The translations under genes and the position numbers were made by a program. DNA of 56,506 nt from the NCBI RefSeq assembly GCF_016464705.1, contig NZ_JAEHOB010000025.1:1-56506 (forward strand), given 5' to 3'. This document shows, piece after piece, positions 33,931 to 42,566 of this stretch. This DNA comes from Qaidamihabitans albus. Its GTDB lineage: Bacteria > Actinomycetota > Actinomycetes > Mycobacteriales > Pseudonocardiaceae. The stretch's first letter is position 1; the number at the start of each line of letters is the position of its first letter. Under the pieces are notes generated by a model. It did no database searches and was not told the origin of the DNA. It saw only the letters and a list, made by a program, of their open reading frames with translations.

Positions 33931-34527
33931 GTGCCCAAGCGCGTCGATCACGAGGAGCGACGGCACCTCATCGCCGAGGCCGTCCGCCGCATCGCCGCCG
34001 ACCGCGGCCTGGAGGCGGTGAGCCTCGGCGAGGTCGCGGCGGAAGCGGGTATCTCCAAGGGCCTGGTGCAGCACTACTTCCCGTCCAAGGACACGATGCT
34101 GCGGCACGCCACCACGACGCTGCGCCACCACGTCGAGGACCGGATGAGCACCGCACCGGCCGACCTGCGCACGACGCTCGTCGCCCTGTTCCCGCTTGAC
34201 GACGCGGGCCGCACCGAGGCCCTGGTGGCGAACGCGTTCCTCGTCCGGGCGCTCAAGGATCCCGAGATCGCGGACCGCTTCCGCACCGGCCACGCCCAGC
34301 TCCGCGACGCCGTCGCCACCCTGATCGCGAACGAGCAGGCCACCGGTGCCCTACCCGCGGACCTGGACCCGGCCAGGGAGGCAGACCTCCTGCTGGCCCT
34401 GGTCTCCGGCCTCGGCGACGCCGTCCTGCTCGGCCACCGCACGCCCGCGGAAGCCGAAGCCCTCATCGACCACTACCTGTCCCGCCTGGCCCACCAGCCA
34501 GGTGAGCACCCCCACCCCGATGGCTAG
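33931..34527 (+). CDS. TetR-family transcriptional regulator
   Basis: 198 residues from GTG 33931 with AGGGGGA upstream. HTH about 8-52 (EERRHLIAEAVRRIAADRGLEAVSLGEVAAEAGISKGLVQHYFPSKDTML) with a BetI-like C-terminal domain. Divergent from the hydrolase/membrane-protein pair and separated from it by a perfect palindrome, so it is the likely local repressor. Confidence 0.9.
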   Translation: MPKRVDHEERRHLIAEAVRRIAADRGLEAVSLGEVAAEAGISKGLVQHYFPSKDTMLRHATTTLRHHVEDRMSTAPADLRTTLVALFPLDDAGRTEALVANAFLVRALKDPEIADRFRTGHAQLRDAVATLIANEQATGALPADLDPAREADLLLALVSGLGDAVLLGHRTPAEAEALIDHYLSRLAHQPGEHPHPDG

Positions 34528-34661
34528 GTTGCAAGCACGGGCCGCCAGCTCAATTGATGGAGCTGCGGTGCGACGAAGAAGGGCGTGCGCCTGGTGAGCA
34601 GGCGACGGCCGGGGTGCGTCGCAGGCAGGTCCTCAACACGGATCACGAGGTCTCCCTTGGC

Positions 34662-35050
34662 TCACCGGGCAGAGGAGGCGGAGCCGCCGGCGACGCGTTC
34701 GTCGTCGAGGGCCAGCACGTCGGTGAGCGTGGTGACGGTCGCGGCGCGGTCGATGTTCGATATCTCGTCGAGCATCCGGCGGCACCGCTGCGCCGACGCC
34801 AGCGGTTCCACCAAGACCGCGAACTTCTCCTCGAACTGCTTGTCGGTCATCGGCGTCCGATGACCACCGGGCGCGTCGCACACCTCGCGGACGAGTTCCT
34901 CACCGGAGGCGAGCTGGATGGTGACCCGGTTGGGAATGCGAGCCGGCAGCATCGCCGTGAGGGCCGGATCCGCACGAACCTCGACCCGGGCCGTCAACGC
35001 GGCGACCACAGGGTCGGCGAGCGCGTCCGGGTCATAGGAGGACGGGGTCA
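34662..35050 (-). pseudogene. MmgE/PrpD-family C-terminal fragment
   Basis: About 125 residues match the end of the 2-methylcitrate-dehydratase-like MmgE/PrpD family (DPVVAALTARVEVRADPAL; IQLASGEELVREVCDAPGG; PMTDKQFEEKFAVLVEPL). The first 300 or more residues are missing and the fragment abuts an AtuA fragment upstream. No start codon or ribosome site suits it. A remnant left by deletion. Confidence 0.7.
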
Positions 35051-35700
35051 GCTTCCCACACCGCATTGTGCCCGTAGAGGCGAAGGTCGAAGGCGTACTC
35101 GTCGTCCGCGAACCCCAGCGTCTGGCTCACCCGCTGCCTGATCATCGTGCGCATCAGGTCCGCCCAGGCGTCGATGTCGGCGAGGATGAGCGGATCCCGG
35201 ATCGCCGAGAACGACATGGTCTCGTAGCCGGTGATCCGCGCGCCTTCCAGCTTGATCGTGTACTGGTCGGCGACGTGGAACTCCGATCCCTCGACCCGGA
35301 CGGTCCGGTCGTCGACCGCGGCGTACTGCGCGTCCCGGACGTCGAGGGTGCCGTCGGGCTCCCGCATCTCGAACGGGTTCGCGGTCTCGTAGAGCATGTG
35401 GGCGGCCACCGAGATCGGCGTGCACGCCACCGTGGGGTCGAGCGGCTCGATGGTGAAGCCACCGGCGTCGATGGTGGCGAGGACGCCGCCCGCGCGCGGG
35501 TTGCTGGTGCACTGACCGCCGCACTCGACGATCTTGGCGGCGTGCCAGGTGGGCCCTGCGGGCATGCCCTTCATGAGCGGGTAGGCCGCCGCCACGGCCG
35601 TGTCGGTCGCACGGCCTGCGAGCACCACCTGGGCACCCGCCCGGAGCGCCTCGACGATCGGGTTCGTGCCCCATCGCGCCGACGATGTGGGTGCAGCTTT
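35032..35700 (-). pseudogene. AtuA-type (DUF1446) acyclic terpene utilisation protein fragment
   Basis: About 220 residues match the central part of AtuA/DUF1446 proteins (NPIVEALRAGAQVVLAGRATDTAV; KIVECGGQCTSNP; TIDAGGFTIEPLDPTVACTPISVAAHMLYE; YTIKLEGARITGYETMSFSAIRDPLILADID; LRLYGHNAV). The N-terminus is cut at about 35700, where a plus-strand lipase fragment begins, and the C-terminus ends at a stop where the PrpD fragment begins. Both borders look like deletion joins. Confidence 0.75.
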
Positions 35701-35704
35701 CGAG

Positions 35705-35920
35705 GGGCTCCTGAGCACCGCTACCCCGCCGCGCTCGACGCTGCTACGTGGGACTCGCCGGAGTCGTGGACAGGCACCGCGAGCTCGGCATCGACCCGGA
35801 CCGGATCGCCCTCTACGGCACCAGCGCGGGCGGTTGCCTGGCCGCGGCGACGGCCTTGCTGGCGCGCGACCGCGGCGGTGAGAACCTGGCGCCCGATGCC
35901 GGACTGAGCGTTCGAATCCG
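35705..35920 (+). pseudogene. HSL-type alpha/beta hydrolase (lipase/esterase) fragment
   Basis: PEHRYPAALD in one frame is followed after an indel by YVGLAGVVDRHRELGIDPDRIALYGTSAGGCLAAATALLARDRGG, the region around the GTSAGG nucleophile elbow of hormone-sensitive-lipase-like esterases. The N-terminal HGGG motif and the C-terminal Asp and His are absent. A third truncated gene within 1.3 kb. Confidence 0.65.
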
Positions 35921-36008
35921 TGGATACCGACGGGACGCGCTTCGCCGGGCACTCCGCGGTGAGGAGCCGCCCTGATCCAGCTGACGCGCTGCTGTTCCTC
36001 CTCGCGCG

Positions 36009-36061
36009 TCGTGAGTGCGTAACAGTGTTCTAACTCGCGTACGCACTCACGAGAGGTGACC
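36009..36061 (+). repeat. Dispersed palindromic repeat, copy 2
   Basis: 53-nt copy with one difference from copies 3 and 4 (ACGCAC for GCGCAC), lacking the outer GGTCACCGG. It overlaps the last 15 nt of the histidine kinase gene: the repeat encodes its last residues (GHLS with its stop). Confidence 0.88.
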
Positions 36062-37126
36062 GGGAAGTCGAACCGTGACGAGGAGACCACCGCCTGCGCG
36101 GGGTCTGAGGTCGAGGATCCCGTCGTGTGCTCGGACGATGCTGTGCACGATGGCCAGCCCGAGGCCGACGCCGGCGTGCTCGTCGGTGCGTATGCGTTCT
36201 GTTCCGCGTTGGAAGGCTTCGGTGAGGGTCGGTACCAGCTCCGCTGGCACCGGGTGGCCTGTGTTCTCGACCCGCAGCACGCTCGCGTCGTGCTGCGATT
36301 CGGTGTGGACCGTTACGGTGCCCCCGGCGGGGAGGTTGTGGACGATGCCGTTCTGGACGAGGTTGGTCACCATCCGCCGGATAAGCGCCGCGGAGCCGAC
36401 GGTCTGTGTCGCCTCGCCGGTGACGTCGAGCGTGATCCTGCGCTTCTCGGCGAGGGAAAGCAGTGTTTCGGCGGCTTCTTCGGCGATGAGGGAGAGCTCG
36501 ACGGGCTCGCTGGTGAAGCCGCGGTCGCCGCGGCTGAGCAGCAGGAGGGCCTCGGTGAGGTCGATCGCCCGCGTGTTGACGGTGTGGAGGCGTTCAATGA
36601 GTTCACGCTGGTCCCGCGCGGGGTCGTTGCGGGCGACGTCGAGGAGTGTCTGCGAGATCGCCAGCGGGGTGCGCAGTTCGTGGGAGGCGTTCGCGGCGAA
36701 CCTTTGCTGTTCGGCGACGTGTGACTCGAGTTGTTCGAGCATGGTGTCGAACACGTCGGCGAGTTCGCGGAACTCGTCTTTACGGCCTTCCATGCGGATC
36801 CGGTGGGACAGCGATTCGTCCGACGCCATCCGTGCCGCGTCCGCGATCCGGGTGAGCGGTGCGAGCATCCGGCCGGCGAGGATCCATCCTCCCAGGACGC
36901 CGAACACGAGCAGGAACGCCAGTGCTGCGGCCGCTGGTGGGACGAAGACGCGCAGGAGGACGCGCTGGTTGGGTGCGACCCCGAGCAGGCCCTGCTGGTT
37001 GTCGGGTACGTAGCGCAGCAGGAACACCCATACAACGGCCAGCAGGAGAGCGCCGGCGAGGAGGAGGAATCCGGCGTAGCTGATGGTGAGTTTCAGCCGG
37101 GCGCTGAGCCCTGGGCGCCTATTCAC
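36047..37126 (-). CDS. Sensor histidine kinase (OmpR/VanS type)
   Basis: 359 residues. Two membrane helices (LKLTISYAGFLLLAGALLLAVVWVFLLRY and PPAAAALAFLLVFGVLGGWILAG) enclose a short external loop of about 35 residues, then HAMP, HisKA with the phospho-acceptor His in NASHELRTPLAISQ, and HATPase_c (NLVQNGIVHN; GVGLGLAIVHSIVRAHDG). GTG 37126 overlaps the end of the response regulator gene. The short sensor loop suggests sensing in or at the membrane. The last codons and stop come from the dispersed repeat at 36009-36061. Confidence 0.92.
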   Translation of the reverse strand: MNRRPGLSARLKLTISYAGFLLLAGALLLAVVWVFLLRYVPDNQQGLLGVAPNQRVLLRVFVPPAAAALAFLLVFGVLGGWILAGRMLAPLTRIADAARMASDESLSHRIRMEGRKDEFRELADVFDTMLEQLESHVAEQQRFAANASHELRTPLAISQTLLDVARNDPARDQRELIERLHTVNTRAIDLTEALLLLSRGDRGFTSEPVELSLIAEEAAETLLSLAEKRRITLDVTGEATQTVGSAALIRRMVTNLVQNGIVHNLPAGGTVTVHTESQHDASVLRVENTGHPVPAELVPTLTEAFQRGTERIRTDEHAGVGLGLAIVHSIVRAHDGILDLRPRAGGGLLVTVRLPGHLS

Positions 37127-37792
37127 GAGTACCACCGGTGTCGATCCGGTAGCCGACGCCGGGCACCGTGGCGATGAGCCATGGTTCGCCGAGTCGTTTG
37201 CGCAATGCGGAGACGGTGATGCGGACAGCGTTGGTGAAGGGGTCGGCGTTCTCGTCCCAGGCCCGCTCCAGTAGCTCTTCGGCGCTGACGACACCGCCTT
37301 CGGCGGCGACGAGGACCTCGAGCACGGCGAACTGCTTCCGGGTGAGCGCGACGTAGCGTCCGTCGCGGAAGACCTCCCGGCGGAAGGGGTCGAGCCGCAG
37401 GCCCGCGATCTCGCTGACCGGAGGCCGGGCGTGCGCGCGCCTGCGGTCGAGCGCCCGCAGCCGCATGACAAGCTCCCGAAGCTCGAACGGTTTGGTGAGG
37501 TAGTCGTCGGCACCGAGCTCGAACCGGAAGCCTTGTCGTCGATCCGGTCGGCAGCGGTGAGCATGAGGATCGGGATGCCGCTGCCGGAGGCGACGATTCG
37601 CCGGGCGATCTCGTCGCCGGAGGGGCCGGGGATGTCGCGATCGAGGACCGCGAGGTCGTAGGAGTTGATGCTGAGCAGCTCCAGGGCAGTGTCACCGTCG
37701 CCCGCGATGTCGGCGGCGATAGCTGCCAGCCGGAGACCGTCACGGACGGCTTCGGCCAGGTAGGGCTCGTCCTCCACGATCAGCACGCGCAT
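37119..37792 (-). pseudogene. OmpR-family response regulator with a frameshift near 37527
   Basis: The receiver N-terminus (VLIVEDEPYLAEAV; phospho-acceptor Asp in YDLAVLDRDIPG; LMLTAADRIDDK) reads from 37792, then a single missing base shifts the frame. The expected FELGADDYLTKPFELRELVMRLRAL and the winged-helix DNA-binding domain (LTRKQFAVLEVLVAAEGGVVSAEELLERAW; VRITVSALRKRL) continue in the next frame to the stop at 37119. Without the shift it would be a normal regulator of about 224 residues. Upstream of, and overlapping, its kinase gene. Confidence 0.85.
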
Positions 37793-37830
37793 ACCTGAAG
37801 CCTAAGCAGCGCGGCATATCGCCGACATAT

Positions 37831-38370
37831 TCAAACCGGACGCCCCGTAGCGCACCACCAGCGGCGCGACGCCAGCGCGGCCAGCCCGGCGCCGGCGGTG
37901 TTGAGCAGTACGTCGTCCACAGAGGACACCCGGTCCAGCCGTAGGACGTACTGCACGGTCTCGACCAGGACCGAGCAGCCCGCCGCGAGCGCCAGGATCC
38001 GCGGTACCGACGCCAGCACCGCGAACCGCAGTGGTGCGAGGAACCCCAGCGCCGCGAACACCAGCAGGTTGCCGACGACCTGGCCCGTCGACATCGTGAG
38101 CAGGTCCTGCAGCGGTACCAGGCTCACCCGACCGGGGACGGCGCCGGCCCGGCCGCCCGGCAACATGATCATCCAGACCCACGGCACGGTCCCGTAGACG
38201 ATGCCGACATCGGCCAGCGACGTGCGCCACGCCCACGCCGGCGTGGCGCCGGTGGCACTCCGACGGCGTGCCAGAGCCCACACCGCCAGCGCGGCCAGCG
38301 GCAGTGCGGCCACTGTGATGAGCGCCACACCGGTGAACGTACCGACCCAGCCGTGCCAACCCTCGACCAT
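37831..38370 (-). CDS. VanZ-like membrane protein
   Basis: 179 residues with a good GGAGG site. Five hydrophobic segments; the family signature is in QDLLTMSTGQVVGNLLVFAALGFLAPLRF, then SVLVETVQYVLRLDRVSSVDDVLLNTAGAGLAA. VanZ-like proteins are linked to low-level teicoplanin and lipoglycopeptide resistance in some hosts, by a mechanism still unclear. It lies between a serine hydrolase gene and a two-component system, 38 bp before the regulator start, so all four are probably one transcript. Confidence 0.85.
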   Translation of the reverse strand: MVEGWHGWVGTFTGVALITVAALPLAALAVWALARRRSATGATPAWAWRTSLADVGIVYGTVPWVWMIMLPGGRAGAVPGRVSLVPLQDLLTMSTGQVVGNLLVFAALGFLAPLRFAVLASVPRILALAAGCSVLVETVQYVLRLDRVSSVDDVLLNTAGAGLAALASRRWWCATGRPV

Positions 38371-38447
38371 GCCACCTCCGCTTCCCTCCGACTGCGAAAC
38401 CTGCCCGGGGCCCCTTGTCTTCGTGTCCGCCAGGCCGTGGCCGCGCA

Positions 38448-39713
38448 TCAGCGCCGGCCGACGATGGCCTGCCTCTCCTGTTCGAGGATGTCCTGCATCG
38501 GCAGACCGTCGTAGTTGCTGAGGACGACGCCGACCCAGCCGGTGTACGGGTAGATGTTCCAGCTGGCGGAGCTGCCGGCGTTGACGCCGCCGCGCCCGAT
38601 CACCCACTGGCCGTTGACGATATGGGCCGTCGGCCCGTAGGTCCTGAACCCTGGGGAGTTGTCGGGTTCCTGGCCGGGCTTGTCCCGCCAGTTGGGCCTC
38701 TTGGCCGCGGTGAACACGTCGGCGTAGGGCCGGTCCAGCACCGTACCGTCGCGCAGCCCGTGCGCGAACCGGGCCAGGTCCGGCGCGGTGGCGAAGCCGC
38801 CGTCCCCGACGGGATCGATGAAGTTGCGGCCATTGTTCTTGCCCGGCTGGTACGGGCTCGGGCTGCCCTTGTCCAGGTTGCGGACGGCGTCCACCCGGCT
38901 GCCGTCGGCCTGCAGCATGTACGAGTGCGCGATGTGCTCGTCGGTGCGCCACTGCGGCCTGGTGTAGAACGCCGAGCCGGTCATGCCGCAGCGCCCGAAG
39001 ACGTGCTCGTGCACGTAGTCCCAGTACGTCGTGCCGGTCACCGCCTCCAGGATCTGCGCGGCGATGTCCAAACCGACGCTGGTTCTGTCGGCTGCCGCGC
39101 CGGGGACGCCCTCCAGCGTCGCCTGCCGGGCGTACTGCTGGTAGAACTCGTGCACCTCCTCCCGGCTGTGGAAGATGCGTTGCAGGTCCAGCTCTGGGGC
39201 GGTCAACCCGGTGGTTTCGGTGAGCATGTGGTGGATGCGCACCTGCTCGGCGATCTCCTTGGCGAAGCCCTCCAGGTACGTTCCCACCGTGTCCGACAGC
39301 TTCACCTTTCCCCGCTGCGCCAACTGCAGGATGGCCACCGCGACGAACGGCTTGACCGCCGAGCCGAGGTTGACCGCGACGCCCTCGTGGTTGCGGATCC
39401 CGTTCTCCTTGTCGGCCATGCCGTAGCTGCGCGACAACACCGTCCGGCCCCGGTGCGACAGCAGCACCACACCGGAGAACTTGTCCTCCGCGGCCAGCTT
39501 CGCGATGTAGCGGTCGTAGGCTCCGCCGGGCCGGGGGTCCGGCGGGATCCGGCCGTCCCCGGGCTGTTCGGGCGAGAAGGGTGCACCGGGGCCGGTTGGG
39601 GCCGGGTCGGCGTGGCCGAGCCGGGTGCCCGCCGCCACCACGCCGGCGGCCGCCAGCCCGCTCCACCCGAGCAGCTGCCGCCGGTCGATACCACGTACGG
39701 AATCCAGGTCCAT
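38448..39713 (-). CDS. Tat-exported serine hydrolase (beta-lactamase/D-Ala-D-Ala carboxypeptidase family)
   Basis: 421 residues. A Tat signal (IDRRQLLGWSGLAAAGVV) is followed by a class C beta-lactamase-like domain: SxxK nucleophile in NLGSAVKPFVAVAIL, the QIRIHHMLTETTGL segment after it, and a late GGVNAGSSASW strand. Such proteins include peptidases, esterases and true beta-lactamases, which sequence alone does not separate. ATG 39713 with AGGAGAGG upstream. Probably the first gene of the VanZ/two-component operon, suggesting a cell-wall role. Confidence 0.87.
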   Translation of the reverse strand: MDLDSVRGIDRRQLLGWSGLAAAGVVAAGTRLGHADPAPTGPGAPFSPEQPGDGRIPPDPRPGGAYDRYIAKLAAEDKFSGVVLLSHRGRTVLSRSYGMADKENGIRNHEGVAVNLGSAVKPFVAVAILQLAQRGKVKLSDTVGTYLEGFAKEIAEQVRIHHMLTETTGLTAPELDLQRIFHSREEVHEFYQQYARQATLEGVPGAAADRTSVGLDIAAQILEAVTGTTYWDYVHEHVFGRCGMTGSAFYTRPQWRTDEHIAHSYMLQADGSRVDAVRNLDKGSPSPYQPGKNNGRNFIDPVGDGGFATAPDLARFAHGLRDGTVLDRPYADVFTAAKRPNWRDKPGQEPDNSPGFRTYGPTAHIVNGQWVIGRGGVNAGSSASWNIYPYTGWVGVVLSNYDGLPMQDILEQERQAIVGRR

Positions 39714-39797
39714 GATCACAGTCCTCTCCTGACCGGCAAACTGACCGCTGGTGCGTTGTGGTCCATGCCTCCACAGAAGACGCAGGACTGTTGCGGT

Positions 39798-39821
39798 GGC
39801 GTATGCGTTTTTCGATACGCC
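39798..39821. promoter_or_regulatory. Inverted repeat GGCGTAT-N10-ATACGCC upstream of the serine hydrolase gene
   Basis: Seven-bp perfect arms with a 10-bp T-rich spacer, 85 bp upstream of the serine hydrolase ATG. It may be the binding site of the response regulator encoded in the same operon or another operator. Confidence 0.4.
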
Positions 39822-39903
39822 CGCGATATCCGGCGATCACCCGCGTGCCAACCACACCACCGTGCTGACAGCTCCTACGCCGGTCGCACGCGACGTCGAG
39901 CGT

Positions 39904-40332
39904 TCAGCCGAAGAACTCGTCGATCCACGGGCCGAGCAGGTCTACAGAGGACTGTCGGAGCGTGCCGGCGAACTCGTCGATGGCGCGGTCGATCTCGTCG
40001 GGTGAGAGCACCGAGCCGGCCAGCTCCTCCGCGTCGTTGACGACTTGCCAGCCGCCGTCGACGGGCACGATCCGCACCCACCACGTGCCGTCCTCGGACA
40101 GCTCGTGCCCGTCGAGTGAGACCGACTCGAGCACGAACGCCCCACGCCCGTCGCCCTGCGCCTTCCACCCGCGCAGTGCCACGGCGAGCTCGACGACCGG
40201 GAAACGGACCTCGGCGAAGATCTCCCGGTCGCCGTCAAGCACCGCGAGATCCGCTTCGACGTTGACGAATACGTCGCCCTCCGAGCGGTTCGTCAGCGCC
40301 TCACCGGTCAGTGCGGAGAACCTGAGCTCCAT
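39904..40332 (-). CDS. Hypothetical acidic protein
   Basis: 142 residues, start at ATG 40332 with GAGAGGACAGGT upstream. Acidic, beta-rich N-terminal half (MELRFSALTGEALTN; EADLAVLDGDREIFAEVRFPVVELAVAL) and a helical C-terminus (SPDEIDRAIDEFAGTL). This pattern resembles small immunity-type or stress proteins of actinobacteria, but I do not recognise a named family. Single gene between unrelated neighbours, same strand. Confidence 0.65.
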   Translation of the reverse strand: MELRFSALTGEALTNRSEGDVFVNVEADLAVLDGDREIFAEVRFPVVELAVALRGWKAQGDGRGAFVLESVSLDGHELSEDGTWWVRIVPVDGGWQVVNDAEELAGSVLSPDEIDRAIDEFAGTLRQSSVDLLGPWIDEFFG

Positions 40333-40464
40333 ACCTGTCCTCTCACCAGGGTATGGCTGCTTCCGGTGGCGGCCGCCCGCGCCCCTGGGTGCTTCTGCCT
40401 GATGACGAAGCTACCCGGTGCCTTGACCCGCCCGCACGTAGTACGTGTGGACTCGGCGCCGGGC

Positions 40465-40995
40465 CTACATGTCGGCGGAGTCACGGGAGTGCGGGATCTC
40501 GGCGTTGGAGAAGTACGGCGCCGTGAACGGCAGGCTGTCGTCGCCGAGCCAGGTCTGCAGCGCGGCGTACACCTTGGCGTAGTACCCGTCACGGTAGGCC
40601 TCCGGCGTCACCCACCAGCTGACGTCCACGTCGTGACGGGCCAGGTCTTCGGTGAGGGGCCGACGTGCTCCCATCGGGTAGAGGTAGCAGCAGCCGAGGT
40701 AGGTGTCGTCGCTGCGGTAGATGCCGTAGGTGAACGACCTGCCGTCCCGGAACTCGCACTCGTGCCACACCAGGTCGACGTAGTTGTATTCGTCGGTGAC
40801 GGGACCGGAAGGCCAGCTGCCGCCCCGGGTGCGCCTGATGAGATCGATGCTGGCGTTGATCCCCGCCACGTCGTCGGCGAGGTGTTCGCGGCCGAGCGCG
40901 CGGATCTCGAGGTCGTCGAAGGCCAGTGCCCGCGGCACCTCGACTCCCGGCGGCAACTGGATGCGCTTGACCAGTCCCTGGTAGTCCATCTTCAT
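40465..40995 (-). CDS. GNAT-like N-acetyltransferase
   Basis: 176 residues. The acetyl-CoA fold is suggested by RALAFDDLEIRALGREHLADDVAGINAS at the start, the YGIYRSDDTYLGCCYLYPMG strands, VSWWVTPEAYRDGYYAKVYAALQTWL (the A-motif region) and the C-terminal strand. The ATG overlaps the stop of the DUF1349-SRPBCC gene by 4 nt (ATGA), so it is the last gene of a coupled operon. The acceptor is unknown. Confidence 0.78.
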   Translation of the reverse strand: MKMDYQGLVKRIQLPPGVEVPRALAFDDLEIRALGREHLADDVAGINASIDLIRRTRGGSWPSGPVTDEYNYVDLVWHECEFRDGRSFTYGIYRSDDTYLGCCYLYPMGARRPLTEDLARHDVDVSWWVTPEAYRDGYYAKVYAALQTWLGDDSLPFTAPYFSNAEIPHSRDSADM

Positions 40996-42020
40996 CGACC
41001 TTTCTGTCCGGTGACGAAGTCAGCGCAGGCGGCCAGCAGGACTTCGCTGCCCTGCCGGCCTCCTTCCAGTTCCTCGGTGGACCGGCATCGCTGCCGGCTT
41101 TGCACCCGCGTCCCGCCGGCGTGGTCGCGGAAGGTCATCTCCATCACCGTGTCGCCACCGGCGAAGCTGGTCTCCATGATCAGGCGCTGGCCGTCGACGA
41201 CATCGAGATAGCGGCCCGCCATCGCTTCCCCGGGCTCACCGTCCACGCTGGTGTCGACCCGCCAGCGCCCCCCGGGTCGAACGTCCAGGCTGACGGTCGC
41301 TGCTGTCCCGCCGAACCAGGACGCGAAGGCCCGCGGCTCGGTCCAGGCCTGCCAGACCTGGTCTCGAGGCGCGGGGAGGTCGCGTTCGACGACGTACTCG
41401 AGCGGCGGTGGGTGGGTGGTGTCGTGCAGGTCATGGACGACATCGTTCAGGTAGCCGATGTGGGCGAAGCTCGCGCGGCAGCCCTCGCCCGTGGGCGACT
41501 GGGTGAGGAATCCGATTTCACAGTCTTGCTCGCCGAGGTAGAAGTGGCGGATGAAGTGCCAGCGCTGCCCGTCGGTGGAGGCGTGGAAGGCGTACGAGCC
41601 GGCTCGACGGGCGAGCTTGAGCCACACCGCGTCGGCGTCGATGTGCAGGCCGGCGGCGTCGTCGGAGCGGCCACGCGTCACCACCGAGACCACCATCGGC
41701 TTCCGCTGAGGGGAGACCTCGTAGGCAAGCTTCGCCCAGTGGTCCGGTGTCAGCCGCACGACGAGAGCGCCCGCGTCGAACTCGCTGGCGAAGTCGACCG
41801 AGACCCGTGCGGTCATCGTGAACTCCCGGTGCGGGGCGCCTCCCAGCAGCGCGCACCCGGTGGCCGTCACCTCGCCGGTGGCCGGGTCCACGAACCAGTC
41901 GGTGCGCGCGCCGGTGGTGATGGTGAGCGTGTCCTCGTCAGCCTGCACGGTCAGCGGGGAGCCAGACCACCGCAGCGGCATCGGCACTCCGGTGAGCCGG
42001 ACGACCTCGGGCCGGTCCAT
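40992..42020 (-). CDS. DUF1349-SRPBCC fusion protein
   Basis: 342 residues with two domains: a DUF1349 beta-sandwich of the concanavalin-like type (about 12-195; RTDWFVDPATGEVTATGCALLG, FDAGALVVRLTPDHWAKLAYE, FHASTDGQRWHFIRHFYLGEQ) and an AHSA1-type SRPBCC domain (about 208-335; VVERDLPAPRDQVWQAWTEPRAFASWFGG). Both families usually occur as separate proteins, often in the same operon, so this looks like a fusion. It starts 3 bp after the stop of the RibD-like gene and is coupled to the GNAT gene. Confidence 0.85.
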   Translation of the reverse strand: MDRPEVVRLTGVPMPLRWSGSPLTVQADEDTLTITTGARTDWFVDPATGEVTATGCALLGGAPHREFTMTARVSVDFASEFDAGALVVRLTPDHWAKLAYEVSPQRKPMVVSVVTRGRSDDAAGLHIDADAVWLKLARRAGSYAFHASTDGQRWHFIRHFYLGEQDCEIGFLTQSPTGEGCRASFAHIGYLNDVVHDLHDTTHPPPLEYVVERDLPAPRDQVWQAWTEPRAFASWFGGTAATVSLDVRPGGRWRVDTSVDGEPGEAMAGRYLDVVDGQRLIMETSFAGGDTVMEMTFRDHAGGTRVQSRQRCRSTEELEGGRQGSEVLLAACADFVTGQKGR

Positions 42021-42023
42021 GGG

Positions 42024-42566
42024 TTACGTCCGGCTCCGCATGGCGATGACCACGACACCGTTGTCGAAGGTGGTGGTGCCGATGGTCTCGAACGTGGCGT
42101 GCAGCCCTGGCGTGAGCAGCACGTCGTCCGGCCCACCCACGCCGGCGAGGACCGGGTGGTACCACAGATGCAGCTCGTCGAGGAGCCCCGCTCCCGCGAG
42201 GCTCTTGGCGACCGGACCGAAGCCGTGCATCAGGATCGTGCCGGCGGTGTCCTTGAGCCGTGCCGCGGCTTCGGCCAGGTCTCCCTGGACGACCGTGGTG
42301 GCGTTCCATTGAGGATCGGTCAGGGTGGTGGATACGACGTACTTGGGCATGGCATTGATCCGCTCGGCGTAGTCTCCCTCTCGCCCTGGCCAGGCCGACG
42401 CGTAGACCTCGTAGGTGCCTCGGCCCATCAGCATGGCGTCAGCCTCGCGGAGCTGTCGCAGGGCCAGCTCGTCGGTCTGTTCGCTGATGAAGTCGAAGTG
42501 CCATCGGTCCATGTGGTTGATGACGCCGTCCAGCGACACGAACGTGGCGTCAACGATCTTTCCCAT
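42024..42566 (-). CDS. RibD C-terminal/dihydrofolate-reductase-like protein
   Basis: 180 residues. Start at ATG 42566 with GAGAAGGAG 7 nt upstream. Landmarks: KIVDATFVSLDGVINHMDRW, MLMGRGTYEVYASAWPG, KYVVSTTLTDPQWNATTV, ILMHGFGPVAKSLAGAG and LHLWYHPVLAGVGGPDDVL. First gene of a tight operon with the DUF1349-SRPBCC and GNAT genes. Confidence 0.87.
   Translation of the reverse strand: MGKIVDATFVSLDGVINHMDRWHFDFISEQTDELALRQLREADAMLMGRGTYEVYASAWPGREGDYAERINAMPKYVVSTTLTDPQWNATTVVQGDLAEAAARLKDTAGTILMHGFGPVAKSLAGAGLLDELHLWYHPVLAGVGGPDDVLLTPGLHATFETIGTTTFDNGVVVIAMRSRT

Noticed and set aside
34662-35700. A functional terpene-degradation operon (AtuA with PrpD)
   Set aside because: Both genes are fragments without starts and with missing cores.
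35917-35930. GTTCGAATCC-like tRNA T-loop sequence
   Set aside because: The flanking five bases do not pair and no anticodon or acceptor arms can be built around it.
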